Shown piece after piece: positions 16,617-23,430 of a DNA stretch of 24,860 nucleotides. The position numbers and the translations under genes were made by a program. The DNA is from CAYQZD01 sp964421875. GTDB lineage: Bacteria > Electryoneota > Tariuqbacteria > Tariuqbacterales > Tariuqbacteraceae. Position 1 is the first letter of the stretch. Each line of letters opens with the position of its first letter. Below the pieces are notes generated by a model that saw nothing but the letters and a program-made list of their open reading frames with translations, did not search any database and had not been told where the DNA came from. The stretch is taken from positions 1-24,860 of the forward strand of contig CAYQZD010000052.1 of the NCBI GenBank assembly GCA_964421875.1, read 5' to 3'.

Positions 16617-18530
16617 TTATTTGAGCAACACCGCCTTCTTCACATTGACCGCTCCCCCCGCGCTTAAACGCAGAAAATACACCCCGCTGGAGAGCGAACA
16701 CGCATCCCATACCGCCCGGTGCATCCCAGCTTCAATGTATCCATCGACCAAGACCGCCGCTTCCCGCCCGGTGATGTCGTATACCACAAGCTTGACTTGA
16801 CTTGCAGCTTGCAGCCTAAAGCTGAGATCTGCTGAAGCGTTGAATGGGTTCGGATTGACCGACAGCAGGTTATGTGTTTGAATCTCTTGCGGTTCTGCAT
16901 TTGAGGCGAAGGTATCCCATCCGTAAACATCCCAGCAGTCGACTAATCCCGCTCCGGTTTCACCTGCCTGCTTGGTGAATTCGAAACTATCCTCGGTCCA
17001 TATCGCCGGATACTGCCCTACACGGGCGATATAGCGGTAATTCCCCGCGGGGGCGTTCGCCGGGACATTCTGATTCAGCGTCCGAGTAGCGCTTCCTTGA
17101 GAAATGAGAGTTAACCGCCGCTGGATAATCGGTCCGAACAGGCTCCCATTGGGCAGCTCCGCCACCGCCCAGCAGCCGAACTCCTGGGGCACGCCTGAAG
17201 TATTCCTGATGTTGACGGTATATTCGAAACTCCCCCCGCCGGTGGGAACCCGGATTGGGGGATTGATCGGCGTTAAAACAACTTCAATCGGCAGATATTC
17301 CAGCGCGAGAATAAGCGACTGTAACAGCACGCTGTCCTTGTCCGCGCTGAATTCCCAGAACATTGCGCCTGCTAAACCCTGAAGGACTATGAACCTTCCT
17401 TTTTCATCTATGGATACGGTATCATCGTAGCTGATCATCACTCTGGTCGTAGGATTGTAGAGCCAGGGCGCTTTGGCGGAATCGTGCCAGAATGAAGTGT
17501 AACCGTTCCGGTTGATGTAGTTTTGCAGTAGGTCCCAATGGTCGAAGACTCCCGGCTCCCAGGTGCCCTGCCAGGAAGGACCGTTATAGCTTGCGAATAA
17601 ACCGTTATTGACATTGGGCACTTCAGCAAAAGCGCGCCCGTAAAACGCGCAGCCGGGGTGAAGTTTCGTCTGGGGAACTCCGAGGGCAAGATAGTTCCTC
17701 ACCGCAGCTTCTAAGTTGAAAGAGGAATGATACGGTTCCGGTAAAGGATCGTCGGGTGCGATGTGAAGCGGCGAGTTGAAATTGGTGACCGGATCGGGAG
17801 CGCCGCCCCAGGGACCGTGGAAATCGTAGGTCATCACATTGATCCAATCCAGATATTGGGGAATGGAATCGACCTCGATGTTAGCGATTATCGCCGGGTT
17901 GGCCGGGGCGGCGATGGTCAGCAGATATTCTTGCGAATTAGCGGTTTCCAGCGAATCGAGCTGGCGGCGTAACTCAGCCAACAAGAGAGTATAGTTCCGC
18001 CGGTCCTCCGGACGGTAAATATTCGTAGGGAGGCCGCCGCTGACCGGGTATTCCCAATCGATATCGATGCCGTTGAATTCGTAGCGGTCGATAAATTCCA
18101 TACAGGAACGCGCGAAAATATTCCTCGATTGAGGCGTCAGGGCAATATTGGAAAAATAAGCCGACCAGGTCCAGCCGCCCACCGAAATCAAATATTTCAG
18201 ATGCGGGTGAGACGCTCGCAGGATTTGCAATTGCCTGAAGCAGCCCCGCAGGCTGTCAGGGTGCCAGCTGTTACCGGGATAGAACCGCTGTGTATCGGCG
18301 TACTCGTCTCCTAAGATTATCCGGCCCGTCGCATTGTCGATATTAGCGAAGGCGTAATTAATGTGAGTGATCCTATCGGCGGGGATGTCCGGGACGTGAT
18401 AATCCCGGGCATAAATCGACCAGGATGTATAGTAGCCGATTATCCTCTTTCCCGAAGGCTGTCCCCAAGCGGCGCCGGTTAAGCATACCATTATGAGAAG
18501 CGTTGTCAGCGGCCAGCGAGTCCTGCGCAC
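16617..18530 (-). CDS. Secreted GH18 chitinase-like glycoside hydrolase with C-terminal sorting-like domain
   Basis: A 637-residue protein starting at GTG, with AAGGAG seven bases upstream, and a signal peptide ending near GAAWGQ. Residues ~28-405 are a GH18 barrel: IIGYYTSWSIYARDY at strand 1, YLISVGGWTWS at strand 3, and the catalytic FNGIDIDWEYP with D156, D158 and acid E160. The first position of the DxxDxDxE motif is Asn, which the family allows. MTYDFHG and GAMFWEFSAD close the barrel. Residues ~415-519 are the shared module also ending the neighbouring carboxypeptidase. Residues ~555-637 (NPNPFNASADLSF, GREAAVL, SGVYFLRL, ending AVLLK) are a FlgD/type-IX-like C-terminal domain for secretion or surface attachment. 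It probably acts on chitin or a related GlcNAc polymer. It is likely co-transcribed with the carboxypeptidase gene 51 bases upstream. Confidence 0.92.
   Translation of the reverse strand: MRRTRWPLTTLLIMVCLTGAAWGQPSGKRIIGYYTSWSIYARDYHVPDIPADRITHINYAFANIDNATGRIILGDEYADTQRFYPGNSWHPDSLRGCFRQLQILRASHPHLKYLISVGGWTWSAYFSNIALTPQSRNIFARSCMEFIDRYEFNGIDIDWEYPVSGGLPTNIYRPEDRRNYTLLLAELRRQLDSLETANSQEYLLTIAAPANPAIIANIEVDSIPQYLDWINVMTYDFHGPWGGAPDPVTNFNSPLHIAPDDPLPEPYHSSFNLEAAVRNYLALGVPQTKLHPGCAFYGRAFAEVPNVNNGLFASYNGPSWQGTWEPGVFDHWDLLQNYINRNGYTSFWHDSAKAPWLYNPTTRVMISYDDTVSIDEKGRFIVLQGLAGAMFWEFSADKDSVLLQSLILALEYLPIEVVLTPINPPIRVPTGGGSFEYTVNIRNTSGVPQEFGCWAVAELPNGSLFGPIIQRRLTLISQGSATRTLNQNVPANAPAGNYRYIARVGQYPAIWTEDSFEFTKQAGETGAGLVDCWDVYGWDTFASNAEPQEIQTHNLLSVNPNPFNASADLSFRLQAASQVKLVVYDITGREAAVLVDGYIEAGMHRAVWDACSLSSGVYFLRLSAGGAVNVKKAVLLK
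16975..17280. repeat. Shared-module direct repeat, copy in the chitinase gene
   Basis: About 270-300 bp encoding the NPP...WTEDSFEF module. It is close to identical (roughly nine of ten bases by eye) to 18590-18895 in the carboxypeptidase gene, in the same orientation and 1.6 kb apart. Confidence 0.9.
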
Positions 18531-18581
18531 TGCGATTCTCCTTACGATATTTATGGAGTGATTCCTTATCTGCCGAACATC

Positions 18582-20846
18582 CTATTGCTTCACAAACTCG
18601 AAACTATCCTCCGTCCATATCGCCGGATACTGCCCCACGCGGGCTATATAGCGGTAATTACCCGCGGGGGCGTTCGCCGGGACGTTCTGAGTCAGCGTCC
18701 GCGCCGCGCTTCCTTGAGAAATGAGAGTTAACCGCCGCTGGATTATAGGCCCGAAAATGCTGCCATTGGGCAGCTCCGCCACCGCCCAGCAGTCGAACTC
18801 CTGGGTAACGCCTGAAGTATTCCTGATATCGACGGTATATTCGAAATTCCCCCCGCTAGCAGGTATGCTCACCGGCGGATTCGAGGGGGTGAGGATCACC
18901 GCCACCAGGCTGTGCCCCTCGACCTCCAGCTCAATGTCATCGATATACCACCCCTCACGGGTGACAGACCCGTCAGACCCGAACCTGAAGCGGAACTGCA
19001 CTTCTCCGGTCAGCGTGTCCAGCGGGAAAACCGCCTCCCGCCCCAAAATATGCCCCGCGAAAACCGGGGTCTCAGGAGGATAAGGCCCCGTCCCGCCGGT
19101 GTTCCTTATTCGGTAAGGATAGCCGCCTAGCGGGGTAATCTGTGTCCATACCGTATCCCCCGCCGCCCTGACCTCGACAAAACCGCCGTCGTAAGCGTAA
19201 GGGTAGTTCCTGCCGGAAATCTCGGAATCGATATAGTGCCAGAAGGTGAGGACGGAATTAGGCTGGAGGTTGAAAACCGGGGTCACCAGCGCCGCGTCCA
19301 GCCGGTCGGCGTGATTCCCGCCTGCGGCGTCGCCGCATTTGAAGCTGTGAGTCGGGGTGGAACTCCGGCTTTCCGAAAGGTGCCACTGGTTGCCGAATCC
19401 GGGGGTGACCGCAGCGCTGCTGTAACCGCCGATGCCCCCTTCCAAATCTTCGAACACATATCCCGGCGGCGCCGGAGTCATCTGCACATCGACCTGGGTG
19501 AAAGAACCGGCGCTTACCGTAATATTCTCCACCGTGAGCGGCTGGTAACCGTAACAGTAGAAATTCACCCGGTAAGTCCCGGGCAGGAGCAGCCGGTAAT
19601 AATCGCCCAAATCCGGGTCGGGATAGACCTCGTTGGGATTATCGTCCACGGTAATAACCGCCGGTATGGTATTGCCGTTGTTGTCGGTGACGACGCCGCG
19701 AATTCCCTGGTGAACCTTGGACAGATAGGACAGCATTGAATTCCGGTTGTCGTCCCAGAAACCGGGGATGGTATTGGCGGGGGGCCAGCCGTTTCGCGAA
19801 AGCTCGATGGTCACATCCGCGCCGCCTTCCCAGGTGTAGATGTAATCCTGCATTCCGCCGAATATAACATACCAGGCCGCACCGTTGGTAATCCCCCGGG
19901 GGAAACTGCCGTTGTACATCGGCAGGTTATACCGCGAATAAGCCAGGCTGACATCGATGAACCAGGCGTCGTCCGGCGTGGCGGTGTAAACGCTCTGCCG
20001 GTTGGGATTGCTGTCGTAGGGGTAATTCACCAGCAGGGCTCCGGTATGAAAATTCGCCGACATCACCACCGAATGGGCAGCGTGAAAGTTCATCAATACC
20101 CCCACCTCAACCGGGCGGCCCGCTGCGGTGTAATAGGGGTCGTCGATGCGGTCGGGGAATTCCCGGTTGAGGTCGAAGCCGTTGGCGTTGTAGCGGGAAT
20201 GGGCTTCGTACCCGTCCGGATTCATCAGCGGCATCACATAGATATGGGTTTCATCCACCAGATAACGGATTTGCTGGTTAGAAGTATAGTTATTCAGCAG
20301 GAGGGTGATGAAAAAAAGGCACATCTCCATCCCCACCGGCTCGTCTCCATGCATCGATGACACATAGAGGAATTCCGGCTCCTCCTCATCGGCCATAACA
20401 TTGTCGGAAATCTCCACCATCCACAGGTTCCGCCCCTGCACCGACTGCCCAGCGGAATAGACCCGGCACAGCCCCGGATTCGCCAGCGCAATGGAATCGA
20501 GGTAGGGTCCCAGTTCCGTGTAAGTGTGGTAGTAGTCCATCGGATTGGGGCCGTCCTTGGTGCGCTCCCAGAGTTCGTCCGCATAAATTTTGTCCGTATT
20601 GGGGATATAGCGGATGTTGAATCCCCGCCCCCGCAGCGCCGCCATCTCTTCCGCGTTGACATAGAGGTAAAGGTTCAGCCCCTCCACGACATCGATATGG
20701 TAGACTTCCGCCGCCACGGATTCGATTTCCGCCCGGCTGCGAGCTTCCAGCAGCGCCAGCTTACGCTCGAAGAATTTCCACTGCGCGGAGGCTGCGGAAA
20801 GCGCCATCGCCGCTATGGTTACAGCAATTACTAATGCTCTTTTCAT
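18582..20846 (-). CDS. Secreted M14 zinc carboxypeptidase with C-terminal shared module
   Basis: A 754-residue protein with signal peptide MKRALVIAVTIAAMALSAAS and an AGGGGA ribosome site. The catalytic domain (~100-370) keeps the carboxypeptidase A-type residues: zinc ligands H166 and E169 in MHGDEPVG and H267 in ANFHTGALL, and general base E348 in DVTIELSRNGWP. MNPDGY and FDLNREFPD are also typical. A CarboxypepD_reg-like beta domain (~382-452) and a MAM/jelly-roll-like domain (~465-640, ending GWYIDDIELE) follow, then the ~100-residue module (651-754) nearly identical to that of the chitinase. Unlike the chitinase and C25 protease, the protein stops right after the module (SFEFVKQ) and lacks the sorting-like domain. 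It presumably trims peptides outside the cell. It is the first gene of the unit with the chitinase. Confidence 0.92.
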   Translation of the reverse strand: MKRALVIAVTIAAMALSAASAQWKFFERKLALLEARSRAEIESVAAEVYHIDVVEGLNLYLYVNAEEMAALRGRGFNIRYIPNTDKIYADELWERTKDGPNPMDYYHTYTELGPYLDSIALANPGLCRVYSAGQSVQGRNLWMVEISDNVMADEEEPEFLYVSSMHGDEPVGMEMCLFFITLLLNNYTSNQQIRYLVDETHIYVMPLMNPDGYEAHSRYNANGFDLNREFPDRIDDPYYTAAGRPVEVGVLMNFHAAHSVVMSANFHTGALLVNYPYDSNPNRQSVYTATPDDAWFIDVSLAYSRYNLPMYNGSFPRGITNGAAWYVIFGGMQDYIYTWEGGADVTIELSRNGWPPANTIPGFWDDNRNSMLSYLSKVHQGIRGVVTDNNGNTIPAVITVDDNPNEVYPDPDLGDYYRLLLPGTYRVNFYCYGYQPLTVENITVSAGSFTQVDVQMTPAPPGYVFEDLEGGIGGYSSAAVTPGFGNQWHLSESRSSTPTHSFKCGDAAGGNHADRLDAALVTPVFNLQPNSVLTFWHYIDSEISGRNYPYAYDGGFVEVRAAGDTVWTQITPLGGYPYRIRNTGGTGPYPPETPVFAGHILGREAVFPLDTLTGEVQFRFRFGSDGSVTREGWYIDDIELEVEGHSLVAVILTPSNPPVSIPASGGNFEYTVDIRNTSGVTQEFDCWAVAELPNGSIFGPIIQRRLTLISQGSAARTLTQNVPANAPAGNYRYIARVGQYPAIWTEDSFEFVKQ
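18590..18895. repeat. Shared-module direct repeat, copy in the carboxypeptidase gene
   Basis: Partner of the repeat at 16975-17280. Similarity is high through the whole module and stops abruptly at the carboxypeptidase stop codon, consistent with recent duplication or gene conversion. Confidence 0.9.
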
Positions 20847-20899
20847 CTCAGCGTCCCCTGAATGTATGTAAGGCTCAAGTAAGTTTCACGGATTCGATG

Positions 20900-20921
20900 T
20901 GTCAATCATAATGATCATTAT
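20900..20921 (-). promoter_or_regulatory. Candidate operator and -35 box upstream of the carboxypeptidase-chitinase unit
   Basis: ATAATGATCATTAT (20908-20921) is a perfect 14-bp palindrome resembling the core of Fur-type boxes. It lies two bases upstream of a perfect minus-strand TTGACA (20905-20900), about 55 bases before the ATG at 20846. The -10 position downstream is a poor match. Further ATTAT/ATAAT half-sites extend to ~20937. The regulator is unknown. Confidence 0.4.
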
Positions 20922-21137
20922 TATAATGACTATTATAAAGGCGATGAGTAAGTTTTTGAATTAAATCCAGGCGTCATTCATTGTCAATACCGTCCTCATA
21001 GGTAATATGCGAAACTGCTGCACAAATGTCAAGTTTTTTGTGGTAGAATTTATTTTATACTTAGGGTTTATACTTGCGAGGCCCGGGCGTTTTTTCGACA
21101 TTGAGTCGGCAAATGATGTTGAAGTTCAAAACAAAGA

Positions 21138-21179
21138 TTCACAGCAGATGAAGCGGATTTAGCGGATTAATTCTGTGAA
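21138..21179. repeat. TTCACAG-bounded repeat, copy 1
   Basis: Begins with the 22-base TTCACAGCAGATGAAGCGGA plus TT, identical to 21427-21448, and ends with the inverse CTGTGAA. Confidence 0.8.
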
Positions 21180-21321
21180 ACAATCTCTGAATCGCTGATT
21201 TTAAGTGATGGACGCTGATGACGCTGATAAATCCCCCTCAAGAGCCCCCCCCTGCAAGTTGGCAAGTGACAAGTTTACAAGTATGCAATTTCCCCGCGGG
21301 TAGCCGTCCGCCTTCCTCCGT

Positions 21322-21384
21322 TGTTATTCCGGCGCAGCCGGAATCCTTCTTTCCCCCCTTAGAATAAGGGGGGCAGGGGGGATT
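21322..21384. repeat. Composite palindromic repeat, copy B
   Basis: Hairpin ATTCCGG-CGCAG-CCGGAAT (21326-21344), then CCTTCTTT, then hairpin CCCCCCTTA-GAA-TAAGGGGGG (21353-21373) and GGGGGGATT. Same layout as 16357-16420; its first hairpin is identical to that at 654-672. Confidence 0.85.
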
Positions 21385-21426
21385 TCGATTTCCCTCGCTC
21401 CGGCGTGGGTATGCATATTCAAAGGT

Positions 21427-21499
21427 TTCACAGCAGATGAAGCGGATTAAACGAATTTCCAATCAAATAATCTGCTCAATCTGCTTAATTCGCTGTGAA
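21427..21499. repeat. TTCACAG-bounded repeat, copy 2
   Basis: Shares its first 22 bases with copy 1 at 21138 but is longer, and closes with GCTGTGAA, the inverse of its TTCACAGC start. Internal AATCTGCT-type segments partly mirror the left arm, so the unit is a long imperfect palindrome. Confidence 0.75.
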
Positions 21500-21562
21500 C
21501 TTTTATCCACTAATCACCAAGCACTAAACACCAAGTACAGAATATCGGTTAAATCCTTATTC

Positions 21563-21632
21563 GTAGGGGCGAACTAAATATTCAATGTGCCCGCCGGGTC
21601 CCGGCACTCGGCGGAATAAGATTTTGCCCTAC
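21563..21632. repeat. GTAGGGGC/GCCCTAC-bounded repeat unit
   Basis: Ends are near-perfect inverses (21563-21570 and 21626-21632), with a GC-rich centre that can fold on itself. Confidence 0.6.
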
Positions 21633-21672
21633 AGTACCGTTGCTCGTTCCTCGTTACTGGTTGCTGGTTTTC

Positions 21673-21693
21673 GCGGGGGGATAAACCCCCCGC
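21673..21693. repeat. Perfect 8-bp G/C hairpin
   Basis: GCGGGGGG, loop ATAAA, CCCCCCGC. No T tract follows on either strand, so it is listed as a palindrome, not a terminator. Confidence 0.75.
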
Positions 21694-21754
21694 CTACCAT
21701 TTGTAAGTGTCAAGTGTCAAGTAACAAGTCCGCGCTTGCAGACTCCGCTCTGGG

Positions 21755-21776
21755 TTCCCGCTTTCGCGGGAATGAC
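21755..21776. repeat. dRS3-like palindrome, inverted copy of 10246-10267
   Basis: Read on the minus strand, GTCATTCCCGCGAAAGCGGG and the following AA are identical over 22 bases to the palindrome near 10.25 kb. Confidence 0.85.
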
Positions 21777-21830
21777 AAATCTGGGGCATTTTCGGAAAAA
21801 ACTGGGGAGAATCGACAGCACATCTGTAAA

Positions 21831-21862
21831 TGTCAGGTCTCCGCTTCGCTAAAGACCTGACA
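21831..21862. repeat. Perfect 10-bp inverted repeat
   Basis: TGTCAGGTCT (21831-21840) and AGACCTGACA (21853-21862) flank a 12-base CGCTTCGC-containing loop. No gene or T tract adjoins it. Confidence 0.8.
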
Positions 21863-22030
21863 TAACGCGGAATTATTTTTAAAGAATTATGCAGCAGGGT
21901 GCGGGGACTGTGCGACATAGTGTGTCATGATTTCGATAGAGTGGGGTAGAGGCTGGTATTCGGAAGGCGTTGTTAGTGGTTTGTTTATTTACTAATTGGC
22001 AGGCCGAGCCAGTATTGTTCCGCCCGCCGG

Positions 22031-23389
22031 TTACAAACCCGCATATTTTTCCCAGGATACCGTTCCCTTCCGGCGCATCACTTGAAAAATCAAGGGATTG
22101 GTTTCAGGAGCTGTTTCCCACCGTTGGAAAATATCCTCCGCCGACTCTGCCGCGCGCTCCAGTTTTTCCGGGGAATTGGAAAACAGCGTCGCCAGTTTAT
22201 CCCCCGTTTCCACATAATCTCCCCTTTTAGCGTGGAAGGTAATGCCAGCGGAATGGTCGATAGCGTCATCCTTGGTCATCCTTCCCGCTCCCAGGGAATT
22301 GGCGGTTTCACCGGCGCGGCGGGCGTCGATTCGGGAGATGTACCCTGTTGACTCAGCCCGGAGGGCTTGCGAGTGTTTGGCGACGGGGTATCGTTCGGGA
22401 TTGTCCAGCAGGCTGACATCGCCTCCCTGGTTGGTGACAATTACCCGGAACTTAGCCAGCGACTTCCCCTCTTTCAGCGCCTTTTCCGCCATAATGCAGC
22501 CCTCCTCGGCGTTTTTGGCAATTCCGCTTTCCGCCAGCATCGTTCCCGACAGCGCCAGGCTCAGTTCCATCACATCTTTCGCTCCGGAGCCGGTTTGCAT
22601 AATGTCGATGCATTCTTTGACTTCGAGCCAGTTGCCCACTGCATACCCCAAGGGCTGTTCCATATTGGTAATCAAGCAGACCGTTCTGAGGCCGAATTCT
22701 TCTCCAGTTGCGATAAGCGTCCTCGCCAGTTCCTCGGTTCGCTGCCAATCCCGGAAAAGCGCTCCCGCTCCGGCTTTCACATCCAACACCAAGGCTCCGA
22801 TACTTTCCGCGGCTTTTTTGGAGATGATGCTGGCGGTTATCAATGGTATGGAATCCACAGTGGCGGTGACATCGCGGAGGGCATAGATTTTTTTATCCGC
22901 CGGGGCAATTATAGGGCTTTGACCAGCCATCACTGCGCCGGTCCTGACTACAGCCTCGACCATTTCTCGCGGATTGAAATCGGTACTGAATCCCGGAATC
23001 GATTCCAGCTTGTCCAGGGTCCCACCGGTGTGTCCCAATCCACGGCCGGAGATTTTCGGAATGTACGCTCCGCAGGCCGCCGCGGTGGGGAGCGCTATCA
23101 GCGACAGTTTGTCTCCGACTCCGCCGGTGGAATGTTTGTCCACCAGCGGCAGGCCGGGATGATTCGAAAAATCCAGCCGCTCCCCGCTTTTCAGCATCGC
23201 CCGGGTCAAGTCCACCGTCTCTTGGATATTCATCCCCTGCAGGCAGATTGCCATCAGCAGCGCCGACATCTGGTAATCGGGAATCCTTCCCTCTACGAAA
23301 CCGTTGACAAAGAACGCAATTTCCTCACCTGTAAGCGTCTTTGCATCACGCTTTTTCTCTATGATTATTACCGGATTGTATTCTTTCAT
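22031..23389 (-). CDS. deoA: Pyrimidine-nucleoside / thymidine phosphorylase
   Basis: A 452-residue protein, close to the usual ~435 of this family, that cleaves thymidine/uridine with phosphate to free base and (deoxy)ribose 1-phosphate in nucleoside salvage. It has VDKHSTGGVGDKLSL (phosphate and sugar site), the family signature SGRGLGHTGGTLDKLE, the KAAESIGALVLDVKAGAGA segment and a C-terminal alpha/beta domain (GITFHAKRGDYVETGDKLAT). Thymidine and broader pyrimidine specificity (deoA versus pdp) cannot be told apart here. It lies 41 bases downstream of glgC on the same strand. The only ribosome-site-like bases (GAAGG) touch the ATG directly, so either the start is poorly recognised or a nearby alternative is used. 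No terminator is obvious after the stop. Confidence 0.92.
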   Translation of the reverse strand: MKEYNPVIIIEKKRDAKTLTGEEIAFFVNGFVEGRIPDYQMSALLMAICLQGMNIQETVDLTRAMLKSGERLDFSNHPGLPLVDKHSTGGVGDKLSLIALPTAAACGAYIPKISGRGLGHTGGTLDKLESIPGFSTDFNPREMVEAVVRTGAVMAGQSPIIAPADKKIYALRDVTATVDSIPLITASIISKKAAESIGALVLDVKAGAGALFRDWQRTEELARTLIATGEEFGLRTVCLITNMEQPLGYAVGNWLEVKECIDIMQTGSGAKDVMELSLALSGTMLAESGIAKNAEEGCIMAEKALKEGKSLAKFRVIVTNQGGDVSLLDNPERYPVAKHSQALRAESTGYISRIDARRAGETANSLGAGRMTKDDAIDHSAGITFHAKRGDYVETGDKLATLFSNSPEKLERAAESAEDIFQRWETAPETNPLIFQVMRRKGTVSWEKYAGL

Positions 23390-23391
23390 CC

Positions 23392-23425
23392 TTCAGCATT
23401 CATCATTCAGTATTCAGCATTCATC
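23392..23425. repeat. 21-bp-period direct repeat filling the glgC-deoA gap
   Basis: TTCAGCATTCATC occurs perfectly at 23392-23404 and 23413-23425, with a related ATTCAG between. It takes up nearly all of the 41-base gap and supplies the sequence immediately before the deoA start. Confidence 0.8.
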
Positions 23426-23430
23426 TTTCA

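Larger units (their letters stand above)
20847..22030. other. 1.18-kb gene-free region made of many short repeat units
   Basis: No coding region is convincing on either strand. Besides the promoter-like end near 20.9 kb, the segment 21138-21920 consists of consecutive short elements: TTCACAG-bounded units, AAGT-rich direct repeats (21250-21290 and 21703-21730), a composite palindrome, a GTAGGGGC-bounded unit (21563-21632), a GCGGGGGG/CCCCCCGC hairpin (21673-21693), a dRS3-like palindrome (21755-21776), a 10-bp perfect inverted repeat (21831-21862) and a GCAGGGTGCGG unit (21894-21920). The stretch 20940-21120 holds nothing I recognise. Confidence 0.75.

Noticed and set aside
18531..18581. A frameshift that cut a sorting domain off the carboxypeptidase
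   Set aside because: The 51-base gap is too short to hold the missing ~80-residue domain in any frame, and a good ribosome site for the chitinase lies within it.
21128..21920. Possible CRISPR array in the repeat-rich intergenic region
   Set aside because: The repeats are of many different kinds, with no constant repeat length or regular unique spacers and no cas gene nearby.
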